This document shows, one piece after another, positions 38,101-49,870 of a DNA stretch of 64,000 nucleotides. Both the position numbers and the translations under genes were made by a program. Under the pieces are notes generated by a model that was given only the letters and a program-made list of their open reading frames with translations, made no database searches and was not told the origin of the DNA. Source of the stretch: Petrosia ficiformis (lineage: Eukaryota > Porifera > Demospongiae > Haplosclerida > Petrosiidae); assembly GCA_947044365.1 (NCBI GenBank), contig OX345637.1, positions 11,418,576-11,482,575 of the forward strand, written 5' to 3'. How positions within the stretch are numbered: position 1 is the stretch's first letter; every line of letters begins with the position of its first letter.

Positions 38101-40927
38101 ACACATTACCATGATTACAGTACAAAGTAGTACTATAGTACTACATAGAAGTACAGTTGACTATCACCTTATTAAAGTGTAGCTCCCATCATAGCATGTA
38201 AACTTAATAAAGTCAGGTACTCTAACCTAGCAACATTGTAGTAGTGACACTTATAGAGACAAAGATTACATGTACGTCAATGGATAGTTCACTCTGTTAG
38301 ATATGGTCATTCCTAATGTAACACTACTCAAAACCTAGCAACATTGCAGTAGTGGCACTTACAGAGACAAAGATTACATGTACGTCAATGGATAGTTCAC
38401 TCTGTTAGATATGGTCATTCCTAATGTAACACTACTCAAAACCTAGCAACATTGCAGTAGTGGCACTTACAGAACACAGTAGAGAAAGGCCATCTTGGCT
38501 AAATGATAACCAAACCCTCTTGCAACATGCATTCCAGCTCTAGTCAGGCGTGGCCTGACCCTCGCAGAGACGGAGGGTCAGGACCAGTACGGTAACAGTT
38601 TTTGTGTTGGCGGGTGGGGCTGCCTGGGTGGGGCTGGTTGCCTGAGATGCAGCTAAACAATAATAAAACTAAAGCAAACAGTGTATCTAACACCTGGTCC
38701 TTCATAATAGCAGTCAATGGCGTTACTACAATAACGACAGATAATAGTCTATCATCCCGAATTTTATCAAAGGCAAAAGGTAGGCAGCTGTAACATAAAA
38801 TTTTCCGAATCCTGTGGGTAATACTGCAAAGATGTTCTCTCCATGAATGAAGGCATTAATCACTCTCCTTTGCTGTTCTTTTAAAAAGTACCCCAACTTC
38901 CTAGCTGCTTCTTCGTCTACTTGCTCCACCATCGTGTTTTTAACAATATTCATAACCATTATCGCATCAGTATGAGGTCACTTCCTGTACTGCAGAATTT
39001 TTGCAGCAGGCACAAATACTGCCACTGTACCGGTCCTGACCCTCCGTCTCTGCGAGGGTCAGGCCACGCCTGTCTATTCCAGCTCCACTTTTATTAACTA
39101 AATACATGTATGTGTACATGTATCATACATGTAAATCAACTGAGATAAAATAACAATTTTAATGAATGCCACGCTGCACAGAACTCTCACCATCATGGCA
39201 TGGTAAATAATACATCAAGTTAATATAACAACACTGAATCTTTAATTCACATTACATTGTACTGTTTACTATGTCATTATGGTGAGGGTTCTGATTAGCA
39301 CAGCATTCATTATGTACATGTACATGTCTATTTACTATGTCATTATGGTGAGGGTTCTGATTAGCACAGCATTCATTATGTACATGTACATGTCTATTTA
39401 CTATGTCATTGTGGTGAGGGTTCTGATAAGCATTCGTTACGTACATGTACTAAAACAGGAGCTTGTGACGCGAAGGAGCATCAAATTCTAGTATGTTTTG
39501 CAAACCATTTGTTGTCGAATCACACCTTTGCAAACTGCCTTCTATGGAAAACCTCTGTAAACTGCATAAGTGATTTAAGTAGGTGTCATAAGTTCTTTCC
39601 AGACAGAAACGATACTAGTATAGTCAGGAAAGGATAGGTGCTACCAAACTCTGTAAAAAAAAGTGTCAAAGTGCTGTCAGTGTGTTGATTCTACAGGGTG
39701 TACAAAAGGACTATTAATAGACAACAACAAAAGCAATATCTCTAATGAAATAAGCACATGATGATTAGTTTGTTACCTGGAGCAGAATTTGAAACTGCCT
39801 TGTATTCAACCTTTCTTCTCGAGTTTCATCTTTGGCTTGTAGAACTTCCATTTTGGGCTTCCAGTTAGTTTGAAGTGTCCCATTTGAAATGTTCCATCCC
39901 AGAAATCTATGCATTGGTTCTTTTGATCACAATTTCATACTAAACAACGAAGCTGCATAGGATTGTGGCTTGACTGTTCTTCTGCACAAGTGCATTCGAC
40001 ATTGTTTTCTTGACTAGATTCTAATAATTGCCCACCCACTTTGGAACACTTATCTTAAACCCATCCTTTTGACCATATTTGAAGTTTTGCTGAAAGTGTT
40101 ATTCGACAACAGATTTTTAGTGCAGTTTGACGGTCCTTCGTGCTGCTTCGCAGCACTTATAAGCTCTTGACTAAAGCTATTTTAAATTCTTATACTAGTA
40201 CTTATGTACTCATACATGTACTTGGTTCACTGTATTTAAGTATATGTACACATATACATGTATTTACATGTATATGTGTATGATTATACATGTAGTCACA
40301 TGTATATGCACATGAACAAGTACATGTATATAATAATTATACATGTCTTTTATCATTGTATCATGCAGTTAGTTATAATATATCTAATTGCCAAATTAAA
40401 AGTACATAAAATGTTGTATTGTAAATGTAAATGTGTGTAATTTTATATTTGTATTTATATGAAGAATGTAGAATTTGTATATACATGTGTAGATAATATA
40501 TACATGTAGAATGTAGACAATCTATTTATAGAATGTAGACAATCTATTTATAGAATGTAGACAATCTGAATTTAAAGTATGTATAAATAGACATGTAGAT
40601 GATTTACCTTTTATGTTGAGCTACATGTAGTTTTCAACTGTGCTACTTCTCCTTGTATTCAAATGTATGTATTGTACTGTATGTATGCAGTGTTTCCTCC
40701 AAAGGGTGGTACCACGGCACTCCCCCACCCTTTAATTTTAAAGTTTATATTGTATGTATGTATGTATGTATGTATGTATGTATGTATGTATGTATGTATG
40801 TATATATGTATGTATGTATGTACATGTATGTATGTACATTGTATGTATATATGTATGTATGTACATGTATGTACATGTACATGTATGTATGTATGTATGT
40901 ATGTATACATATATATGTACATGTATG

Positions 40928-40961
<34 letters not shown>

Positions 40962-43356
40962 TGTACATTGTATGTATATATGTATGTATGTATGTACATG
41001 TACATGTATGTATGTATGTATGTATACATATATATGTACATGTATGTATGTATGTATTATGCATGTATGTGTGTGCATTACTATATTATAATACTGTTAT
41101 AATCATAGCTGTGGAGGTTGCTATGATAATGTCACTGTAGTTGCTGTGTGTTCAGTTTTGAATAACTCACATCACTTATAATATCATCCTTCCTACCTTA
41201 GGATATACAGTATATAGTACAATTAAGTATTCATTATTAAGACCTGGCTTATTGTCATGACAAATAAATTAGTTCTTACATGTATTTGGTGACATGAATT
41301 GCATGTTACATCATATCTAGTGATGTACAGTGCTGCTGCTAAAACTAAATAGCCATTTTTATTGGTTAGTATACAGTTGCAAGGAATAGCATGAATTTTA
41401 ATTTAGTTTGTCAATTATCATATATAGAAGATTTGTGGCTACATGCATAATGTTACTATGATATAAAGTGTATCAAGATATATTTACAGAAGCCGAGAGC
41501 GACATGCACGTTCATGTTCACGTTCATGTTCACGTTCATGTTCGAGCACGTTGCGTCATGCACTAGCGACATCTATATATAAACGAAGCGTGGCAAACTG
41601 GGGGGGTCTGGGGGGGGGGGCAGAGCCCCCCCACTATAGGCCCTGGGATCGTTAGGGTTATCATCCATGTTGTTTGAGTATGGTTTAATTTGTGGGTGCA
41701 GCTATGCCCACGCCTTATTTTTACAGCCACGCTTCATTTTTATATGTCACTAGTGCATGACGCAACGTGCTCGAACATGAACGTGAACATGAACGTGAAC
41801 ATGAACGTGCATGTCGCTCTCGGCTTCCGTATATATTAGACTATGTGTTTGTAGGTGTACAAACCTTTTTGTTGGCATTACATGTACTTTAGTACTAAAT
41901 CTATACTAAACTGTAGACATGAAATATGAGCGGGTAGCACCCTAACATTATAGTGGTTCAACTAATTGAATAAAACAGATGTTACTTACTCATTCCAGAG
42001 TAATTAGTATGTACATGAATTTGTACATAAAATAACAAATAATATCCACTGTGCTTAATTTACTATGAGATATTCCACTCTTTATTATGACATGTACCTT
42101 TATATGCTAGTCAATATAAATATAGATCGGTATATTATTACTTGTAAACATTACATAGCAATCAATAATTGATTGATATACATGTAGTCTCAGAAGAATA
42201 TTATTAATATTGGACTGAAACTCATAGGGTTAAGATAACCCATTAATTTTTACAATGACATAGTATAAAGGCTGGGTCACATAATGATGCAAAGCCTTGT
42301 GTCGCATCAATGTGTTGTATTGTAAACAATATATGCTTTCATGAATGCCATCAAACACAGCACAACGCAGATCTGAGTCTATCTTGCATCAGCTAGGCTT
42401 TGCGTCAGCTAGGCTTTGCGTCATATTCTGAACTAGGCTTAAGTCTTGCTGCTTTGTGCATGTTCTTATAATGGGATGTTATCAGTTCATATAGTCTTAT
42501 GTAAATTAATAGTGGGAGAACTAATGACCTGTGAAATCCTGTTTTTCAAATCTTGTACTATCAATTTCATTCAGTAACAACATTGCAACACCATGAGATA
42601 AAAATACAACTAGTCTGATTTGCTCATTAACAGTTAAATTCAGTAATTTATAATGTGAATACTATAATATGTATAATTATTACATGTTGACATGTAGTTG
42701 AGGTAACCAACTGATTGGTTGAAATAACCAAACTGTATTTGCAGTGAAACTCCATCTCTACTCTATTGTTGCATTTGTACCAGTATGGCAGAATTCAGTA
42801 CTTCAACGTAAAAAGTTTCTGTTAGGGAGTTTTTTAATTGTACTGTGAAATACTTGTATTCCTTCCAAAACAAGAAGAAAATAGATTTGACAAAAATTCA
42901 AAGCATAGAAGAGAAGGCAGTGTACACGATATACATGTATTTGGAGAAAACATTACATTATTCCTATGATCATTACTGTAATTTTTGAAACTCAACTACC
43001 TAATACAGTTCCACTCTTCTTGTGTTTTAACTGTGTAACTTTCATTTCAGCTATATGTACATGAGTATAACAGTTATTATTTGCAGTTCCTAATAAGCTA
43101 TGACTCTGTGGACCATGATTAGACAAATGGTGGTACTTATACTTGTATTATTACATCCATAATAGTGTAAGACATCACACACTATTCTGTATGAGTCATT
43201 CTATTAGTCACATATCTTTCTTTCTCCCAACCTCCCCTCTCTTTAGGTGCATCAGTAGTAATCACTTTACTACATGCCATCATGATGACTCCACCCTCTT
43301 TAAAATCAGGAGATGAAGAAATGGGAATTGTCATGGAAGATGTTACCATATCATGA
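32122..43356 (+). CDS. PRA1 (prenylated Rab acceptor) family protein, five exons
   Basis: Exons 32122-32254, 33324-33471, 34598-34695, 36424-36525 and 43247-43356 join in phase to 591 bases, or 196 residues plus stop TGA at 43354-43356. All junctions are GT-AG. After a cytosolic N-terminus (MAEEEKVDFDSF) comes HPWAEFFN with RPANVGDATSRLLSNLRIF, the PRA1-family entry segment. Two hydrophobic hairpins follow: YLFVFMGLTVYCV with NPILLFGVAFCVLAYWF, then ALGVISVPVFYIVGAG with IFWIIGASVVITLLHAIM. The length matches the family (about 180-200). These proteins sit in Golgi and endosomal membranes and bind prenylated Rabs. Which of the PRA1 paralogues this is cannot be settled here. Intron 4 is about 6.7 kb and full of repeats. 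Confidence 0.93.
33541..34088. mobile_element. hAT element with 8-bp target duplication and transposase remnant
   Basis: It is flanked by CTGTCAGG at 33533-33540 and 34089-34096. The termini TAGAGCTTGGC and GCCAAGCACTA are inverted with one mismatch. On the minus strand, 33760-33639 encodes SERIFSLGGNIVTKKRS, the hAT C-terminal dimerisation signature, ending at a TAG (33641-33639). The rest of the transposase is missing. It lies in PRA1 intron 2. Confidence 0.88.
34097..34545. repeat. (ATCC/ATTC)n degenerate tetranucleotide repeat
   Basis: It consists of long CATCCATTCATC-type simple sequence. Ile-His-Pro-Ser-rich frames in all three phases are products of the repeat. Confidence 0.9.
34700..35650. 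other. PRA1 intron 3, nothing recognised
   Basis: The stretch has AT-rich sequence with ACAGTA-type short repeats at 34850-34990 and no coding signal. A tRNA-like TGGCCTAGTGGGTTA near 35449 lacks a matching box B. Confidence 0.4.
35655..35785. mobile_element. MITE family C, copy 4
   Basis: It starts CAGTGTTTTTGATAAGCTTA and continues with the family blocks (GCCCAAAGAGCTTCTTATTT and AATTATGATTATATTGTCAC). The right end is truncated near a family A element. Confidence 0.55.
35791..36254. mobile_element. MITE family A, two adjacent copies
   Basis: A partial copy (35791-35975) is followed by a complete one (35981-36254). The complete copy has inverted ends ATGTGACCCAATTTGGGAAA and TTTCCCAAATCAGGTCACA. 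The core contains AGGAAGCTAACTACATTTGG and the complementary half. It lies 170 bases upstream of PRA1 exon 4. Confidence 0.65.
36706..37682. repeat. 15-bp satellite, about 65 units, no length variation
   Basis: The unit is ATGGCTAGTTTCAAT. About 65 units follow with no insertion or deletion. Only one codon-sized site varies, as TTC, ATC or TAC. Because 15 is a multiple of three and the unit lacks stops in two frames on the minus strand and one on the plus, long frames exist on both strands: plus Met-Ala-Ser-x-Asn repeats, minus x-Thr-Ser-His-Ile repeats. It lies in PRA1 intron 4. I treat the frames as repeat products. Confidence 0.95.
38225..38475. repeat. 108-bp tandem repeat, 2.3 copies
   Basis: Copies start at 38225, 38333 and 38441 with ACCTAGCAACATTG and are nearly identical. 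No coding potential is seen. Confidence 0.85.
38541..39075. mobile_element. Non-autonomous TIR transposon with 10-bp target duplication
   Basis: The target duplication ATTCCAGCTC occurs at 38531-38540 and 39076-39085. The terminal inverted repeats of about 47 bp contain CAGGCGTGGCCTGACCCTCG and CAGAGACGGAGGGTCAGGAC, each TIR itself holding an internal palindrome around GACCCTCG...CGGAGGGTC. The interior carries a helicase fragment on the minus strand. The duplication length suggests a Mutator-like or related superfamily, which is inference. Confidence 0.85.
38726..38959 (-). pseudogene. RecQ-like helicase N-terminal fragment inside the transposon
   Basis: The 77-codon frame contains LGYFLKEQQRRVINAFIHGE followed by NIFAVLPTGFGKFYVTAAYL. 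This matches the Q-motif and Walker A region of RecQ helicases, where LPTGxGKS is expected; here the Ser/Thr after the lysine is Phe. The remaining helicase motifs are absent. It is either a remnant of the element's own gene or captured host sequence. Confidence 0.75.
39265..39445. repeat. 66-bp tandem repeat, nearly 3 copies
   Basis: Units starting TTTACTATGTCATTATGGTG occur at 39265, 39331 and 39397, the last truncated. Confidence 0.85.
39460..40250. other. PRA1 intron 4, unassigned stretch
   Basis: There is no gene signal on either strand. The ends GTGACGCGAAGGAGCATC (39468) and GACGGTCCTTCGTGCTGCTT (40129) contain similar CGAAGGA/TCCTTCG words in inverted orientation, so a decayed DNA transposon is possible but not demonstrated. 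Confidence 0.35.
40747..41060. repeat. (GTAT)n tetranucleotide repeat
   Basis: GTAT units are interrupted by ACATGTAC words. An imperfect larger period of about 125 bp is visible (ACATTGTATGTATATATGTA at 40837 and again at 40965). Tyr/Met/Cys/Val frames here are repeat products. Confidence 0.95.
41489..41827. mobile_element. MITE with long terminal inverted repeats and 12-bp iterons
   Basis: The first about 79 bases are perfectly inverted at the other end, starting GAAGCCGAGAGCGACATGCA. Each arm contains three tandem 12-base iterons of the form ACGTTCATGTTC. The centre (about 41600-41660) has two long G/C runs. No coding sequence or clear target duplication was seen. Confidence 0.8.
41828..43240. 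other. PRA1 intron 4, 3' part, nothing recognised
   Basis: The sequence is AT-rich. A short direct repeat AGCTAGGCTTTGCGTC occurs at 42391-42425. No gene or known element is supported. Confidence 0.4.
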
Positions 43357-43738
43357 TATAAAAAACTTGTCACTAGATTACAACTTACAGCACACTTAAA
43401 ATATACACAACCATGTGTTCCATGTGTTCAGCACTTTTCTTTTCTTTTTAAACAATGAAGTACGTTTATGACTGATTTAGAAATGTCACATTAGCCCAAA
43501 TGTTCATATAATCTTGTAATTCATTGTTAATTAACTATTATAATTATACATACTGTATTCTGTTTGGGTGCATTTATGCTGATTTTGACAAAAATAATTA
43601 CACAAAAATAAAATTTAAGAAGCCGTAGTAATAAAACGTCTATCACATTGTGCAACAGTACATCCAGTAAGCCCGCGGGACCAGCACTGATGCTGTTGTG
43701 AGTTCACTAATGTTAATATTAGTTCGCTTCTATTTCAG

Positions 43739-43799
43739 AGTATTAAAGACCAATTTAAGGTTTGAATCTTCTTTAAGAATTACTTCCGAGTTCTGACAG
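43739..43799 (+). other. Probable non-coding 5' exon of Roco copy 1
   Basis: A segment with acceptor CTATTTCAG and donor GTGAGA is similar to 51538-51598 and 60134-60185 upstream of the other two Roco copies. In those, an upstream donor (AGTG then GTGAGTTC) is also conserved. Conservation of splice signals without an open frame suggests untranslated leader exons. Confidence 0.45.
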
Positions 43800-44281
43800 G
43801 TGAGAGAGGGCTGGCAACCCAATTTTCAATGTAACTAGCGGTTACTAGCCCACCACTTCAACAGTAACTCCATTATATATTTTTATATATAATATTATAT
43901 AGGTAGTGTCTATACTGTAAAAGGTAATGGCTTATAAACCCTCACCCACTTAGGCAAAGTGGATTGTTATTGTAATCATCTTGCGTGTGTATTTACAAAA
44001 CTATTCACATTAATTCATGAATATACTATTGAATACAAATCAGAAGAATAATTAAATTTGTCCATAATTATGATAAGAATTTGACAGAATATTCACACAC
44101 ATTCAATTGTTGATACTGTGGTTGAAGTAATGGATGAGGTAAGTTTTTTATTTCACTGGTTTTCCTAACAACTGTGTTCATATTCCTCCTGTCTGTAATT
44201 ACATCACAATACATTCAGGAACTTACTGATGGTATTTATCTTTTAATAATAATAATTATATTATTTGAATTATAATTTTAG

Positions 44282-45188
44282 AAGGTGAGTTGATCTGTTA
44301 ACTATATATCTATGATGAATAATAATTATTTCTCCACTCGTATTATGTTTTCAAAAATAATAGAAGGTGAGTAAACAATACGCTCTGAATGATTGATCAT
44401 TATTTCTTCATTTCAATTCTTGTTTTCATCATAATGAATTCACCTATAGATGGTAAGTATATCAAAATTAATATATAGACTCGACTGGTAATTAACTATA
44501 TTTATTTTCTCATTAATAATGTGATTTAGGAGGTGAGTAGATCTGTTTATTATAGCTATACAATATTATAGTAATAATTTATTCATCCATTCAAATTTGT
44601 GACCAAATATGAATATCACTGAACTTTATTAGATGGTTAGTAAATATTAATATTAAAATATTGACTTGAATTATTAATATTTTCATAATATGTTTTTGAC
44701 TTCTTTTTCATGATGTGATAAAAATATCAGCTGGTTAGTATTTAGAAATTCAATGTTGTATAATTTTATATTTCTTTTCATTTCCTATTTGTGATGAATC
44801 AACTAGAAAGTGAGATACTTAAATTCCATTTCTAATATAATTGTGATTAAAGTATCCACTAAATCCTTTTATTTGTCTTCTTTCCGTCTGAATTATCCTT
44901 CTCATATTGTGCTGGGGTTACATGTTACTTTAATTTGCCTTTAATCCTGACACTTCCATTTTATATTGTGACGACATGTTACTGTGAATCTACTAGATGG
45001 TGAGTATAATGAGACTGTTAACATAATTATGAATATTTATTAAATCTCTCAATTTGCCTTTTAATCCTGTCTATATGACTCTTCCATTCATTTATATTGT
45101 GATGACATGTTACTATGAATCTACTAGCTGTGAGTATAATGAGACTTTTAACACAGTTATGAACATGTTACTATAAATCTACTAGAGG
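44282..45188 (+). other. Microexon series of Roco copy 1
   Basis: Each site has an AG acceptor, three bases, and a GTGAGT, GTAAGT or GTTAGT-like donor. The cassettes are AAG (44282-44284), AAG (44364-44366), ATG (44450-44452), GAG (44530-44532), ATG (44633-44635), CTG (44731-44733), AAA (44807-44809), ATG (44997-44999) and AGG (45186-45188). One further site at 45128-45129 has only two bases (CT) and would shift the frame if used. The 9-base exon present in copies 2 and 3 has been deleted here, near 44219-44222. Confidence 0.65.
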
Positions 45189-48153
45189 GTGAGTATAATG
45201 AGACTGTTAACTAATTATGAATAATCATTAAGTAGTTTATTAAAACTTGCATGATAATAATCCACAAATCTATACAGGCATTGTGACATTTGTACTACAC
45301 ATTATATATAGTCCATACTTGTTTCTTGAAATAATACCCTGGCAACATTAATTTTTGGGAGGTATGGTTACCATAGTTACACCATCGTTTGAAAGGAGGT
45401 TTATATAACATTTACGAACCAACAATCTAATTAATGACATGGTATAAATATAATTATATTCTTGTACCTTTTTTCTGAAACAGGGTGAAGAAGCAATGAA
45501 GGAAGGTATGATGTGAGTGTAGAATAGATCATGTATGTTAATAATGATGTTTGGTAAGTTAGTTGATTATATGTGATGTAATTATGTAAGCCATGATGCT
45601 TATATTCTTTCATTCAGAAGAACATAGTCTATCAAAAGTGTTCAAAATAACAATAGTGCATTTTTTTTACACTAATTGTAACCAAATTTAGTTACAATAG
45701 GTTTATTATTGTGTAAACACTATTATCAAATGTTTATTGCTGTTTTTGTATAGCTTATAGAATTGCACTCTCTCATGGGGAGCTTGATGTAGCATATGCT
45801 CGTATCATGCTACTTGGTCCAGGTGGTGTTGGGAAAAGTAGCCTTAAACGTGGACTTATGAGCTTACCATTTGATGCGAAAATGAACAGTATCATTGTTG
45901 CTGATTGTCATTCAGTATGACACGAATGGGCCCAAGCAGGAGACCATTGGAAGGAGATAACCCCAGATGATGAAATAGCTCAATTGCTAGCCATTGTCTA
46001 TAACAACCCAAGAGATAGTCAAGGACATTTGAATACAACAGCTGCTACTACTCTATTTACAGGAGACATGATACTATCTAGTGGAAACATTCCACAAGGT
46101 TATGTGGAGAAAGTAAAATGAATTTCAGTGACTGAAATTTTCTCAAAAGCAATGGAAATAGCCAAGAGTATGCCGCACTGCTTTCAGTCAGCTAAAACCA
46201 CAACCATTCCTTCACATTTGGGATTGTGGGGGTCAACCAGTGTTCTTGGAGGTGCTACCAGCCTTTCTCACCTCTCATACCATGTTTCTCCTCCTTTTTG
46301 ATGCTTCTACTGATTTCAATACCCGAATTGCTGTCGGTAAAGCCTGTGAGATCAAAGCTGAGGATGTTCCGAAAGTCTTAAAGTTCTACCATGAACTGGG
46401 AGTGGTATTGTACTACCCTCATATCAAGGGACTTGGAGATAAAGTTATTCTCAGTTCAAAATGGTTTGTGGACTGCCTAGGGAAAGTCCTCACTCTTGAG
46501 GGAAGAGAAACATATGACGACATAAGGGATATGTGGGATCTTCTTAGGGAGAAAGGCATTCTTTTACAACCTCTATATGCTGCAGCCTGGAGAGGATGTG
46601 AGGGTGTTGAACCAGAAGAGATGATTCAACTTCTGGTTCATTTTTGTTTAGCTGCTGAAGTCAAAACGGAACTGTACTATAATCCCAATCTGAAGCAGTT
46701 TTTTGTACCTGCTGTGCTGCCACCATTCAATGGTGATCCGTCATTAGCCATTACCCCTGGATATCAGCTGAAAGCTACCCATCTACACATCACATTTCGC
46801 ACTGGGTATGTAATCCCTGGTTTCTTCACTCGTCTTGTCACTTCCATGACTAAATCTTCGCAATGTAATCTTCAATTCGATGAAGATATTTTTCGTAATC
46901 GAATCATGTTCCAGTTTGATGTGAATGATGTGACGCTTACCGAACTACCAAAAGCAATCCAAATTGATGTGTTACGATATACTCCACATTCTTTTAAGGT
47001 AACTCCGATACATAAAAGTTGTGAATCTTTACAGGTAAAGTTGATTGTAATATATAATTCATTTGTAATAATGTACCAGAGTTCTCACTAGACTAGTAAA
47101 AGAACCCTTTTATTGGATTATGTTACTAACACTCATCTCAGCTCAATGATATTAATATTGCTACCTTCCTTGAACAATAGCAGAAGGATTCTTACAATAA
47201 TAGTTATGGCAATAATAATTACACTTTTATGGGTATGGTATTTTGTATATAGGTTATGCACGGTTTATGTGGGATTACAGTTATTTGGGTCCTGAGGGTG
47301 AAACTCAAGGAATCCAAATAACCATTTCATAGTGGAAAACGCGGCTGAGTTGATTATATATTACTTCCACTTTACAAACAGTTTATCATTAAACATATTC
47401 ATATTTTACCGGGATCCAAATCAATGTAGTGTTAAACATCAATTTCCCTGAAACTGCTGGTGAGAACACTGTAACGTATTATAATAAATATACAAAATAT
47501 TAAACTTTCACTACACAGATTCTTCTTGAGTCCTGTTGTGAACAAGCTAAAGAATGTCTACCATTTATTGGTATACCAATAGAGAAAAAATTCAGATTTA
47601 TATGCCAAGGAAAGGAATGTAATTCTTCCTCTGATCCCCATTATCTACTCCATCCTCCTAATGGTATTCACATCTCTTGTGAGCGTAAGAAAAGAGGGTT
47701 TCGAATTCTAACCTGCGAGGAAGCTTACTGGTTCCCTGTGGATATTGATGCAGAAGAAGCATCAGCTGGTACTCCATATATTCCACTCAAGTTATTCCAC
47801 CTAATACTCTACAATGTAAGTAAGAATATTGAAACGAAAATTGTGTGTAATTTATAATATGTTAATAATTATGGGAAAAAAAGGCAGCTGCATGTATATT
47901 TTAAAATTATATTAACTAGTGATGACAAATCAGTCCAATATGGCTGAGGGGTATATCCACATAAACCTCTGAACACCAGCAGGTGGTATATATACCACAT
48001 CAACTAGACATAATATACTATAACTTAACAATTGATTACAACTAACCACATAATTGGTTGCCATGGTAGCATGGTTTATACTAGTCTGGAGAGCTGTTAC
48101 TCCATACATACAATATATATCTGTACAGCTAATGCTTTATGGATTTATATTGT

Positions 48154-48253
48154 TATATTCACAAATATCGATTGGTTATCGCTTATCAGTATCGGCTGAT
48201 AAGTTATCAGCTGATATTGATAAGCGATAACCAATCCGATATTTGTGAATATA
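48154..48253. repeat. 100-bp near-perfect palindrome
   Basis: TATATTCACAAATATCG at the left pairs with CGATATTTGTGAATATA at the right (one mismatch). The inner GGTTATCGCTTATCA pairs with TGATAAGCGATAACC. It lies in an intron of Roco copy 1 that has no equivalent in copy 2. It is probably a small fold-back element. Confidence 0.8.
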
Positions 48254-48847
48254 GGGATAACTGTTAGAAGATAACTGGTTATTGGAACATTGGTTAATAT
48301 CAATATTGGTGCATCACTAATTATAGAACTGTTTTACAATTTTAGTTTTCTAAATTATTTTTCAATAATTTTGTTGCAAGAATTATGATATAAGATGATT
48401 ATGATCATAAAGATATTTATGTTCCACAGACCATTCACCACCTGAAGTAGATGATAAACCTTTAACAGGTAATAATTATTAATTCATCTCTCTCATTGTG
48501 TATCATCAAAATGTGTATCAACTCCAAAGGAGGAAAATGTATGCTCTGAAGCAATGAAATATGTACATGTACTTATGAATTATTATCACGTTATTTTAAA
48601 TTTTAGTGTATTACAGAATCACACCCTTTCTTGTATACTACATGTATATACAGTGTATTCTGTTAATATTTTAAAATTTATTCATAAATACTTTGCCATT
48701 TATATTACAGTCTATTTGAATTGCATTCCCTCTTTATAAATAAAGCATGTCAGAATAAATGTAATGAAATTTAATTTAGTGTAAATTTCATGAATACACA
48801 CCACCGTGTATATTAGCCTTATTCATGATATTAATTATTATTCTGTA

Positions 48848-48882
<35 letters not shown>

Positions 48883-49689
48883 CTGATGATCTTCTACCAG
48901 TATTGAGAGCCACTGTTGAAGTTAATAACTGGTATAGTCTAGGTCTCGAACTTCGTATTCTTCATCATGAGCTTGAGAAAATTCAATCAGATGGTCGTGA
49001 TATACAAGATTGTCAACGCAAGATGATATTAAAGTGGCTGGATACCGGATGTGCTACTTGGTCGATACTTATTGAAGCTCTAAAGAGTCCCTTAATTAAC
49101 AAAGTAGCCGTTGCAGAAAAGATTGCCAAAGATCGTCCTCGTAAGTATGAAATCACAGCATATCTAAACAATATCCAAGGTTTCACATACAGGATTTGTT
49201 GGTTGTAGGGGTGTACAAGCCTTACTGTTACATGGAAGGGTCTATGGGGAATTTTGGAAATCTATAGAGTATAAATGTCATTCATAAGATCGCATCTGAT
49301 AAATTTTTAACTGAGATATTTAGAGAGGGGAGGATCTTTCTGGCCATTTTTGAAACCCTGGTATTAAATACATATTCGTCCATATAATGTAACATTAGTA
49401 TTGTAATATCCCTATAAACAGGTACACAAGAACATTAACTCTTTTTCATTTGTGAGGAGATTATTTTTTTTTGTCAATGCATACCGGATAATATAATTAT
49501 AATTTCATTATCATTAATATTGTGTGTTGGGCTTTCTTTTGATTTTCCTTTTGTTATTACTTTAGACTTAATTCTTATGTATTCCTTTAATTATGATTAT
49601 GTTCAACTTGATTTTAATGTCCGTTTTATTTTGATTTTAAATGTATTTCCATTTGATTTCGACTTGACATGTATACATGTATTACTTGA

Positions 49690-49870
49690 TTTAAATGTTT
49701 TGTATTCCATTTGATTTTATTACTTGATTTAATGTATTTTAATGTATTGTATTCCATTTGATACATGTATTACTTGATTTAATGTATTTTAATGTATTGT
49801 ATTCCATTTGATTTTGATACATGTATTACTTGATTTTAATATACTTTAATGTATTAATTTTGTTTGTTTT
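49690..49870. repeat. 36-bp minisatellite, short array
   Basis: The units contain TGTATTCCATTTGATACATG and TATTACTTGATT. The same minisatellite lies at the matching place downstream of copy 2 (57890-58170), where it has expanded. Confidence 0.8.

Larger units (their letters stand above)
44130..49208 (+). pseudogene. Roc-COR-death domain (Roco) gene, copy 1, inactivated
   Basis: The layout is as in copy 2: start exon 44130-44138 (MDE), a microexon series 44282-45188, a 22-base exon 45484-45505, the Roc/COR exon 45754-47034, then 47519 to about 47815/47819, 48430-48468 and a death-domain exon from 48883. The Roc exon has in-frame TGA stops at 45918-45920 and 46119-46121, both where copy 2 has CGA. 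It also has a net 2-base loss near 46165-46190 and a 465-base deletion at 46326/46327 that removes the second half of Roc and the start of COR. The P-loop GPGGVGKSS is intact. The terminal exon encodes a different death domain (NNWYSLGLELRILHHELEKI) from that of copy 2. It is probably dead as a GTPase, although the 3' half remains open. Confidence 0.8.

Noticed and set aside
40653..41140. Tyr/Met/Cys/Val-rich frames on both strands
   Set aside because: Products of the (GTAT)n repeat; five overlapping frames exist in the same region.
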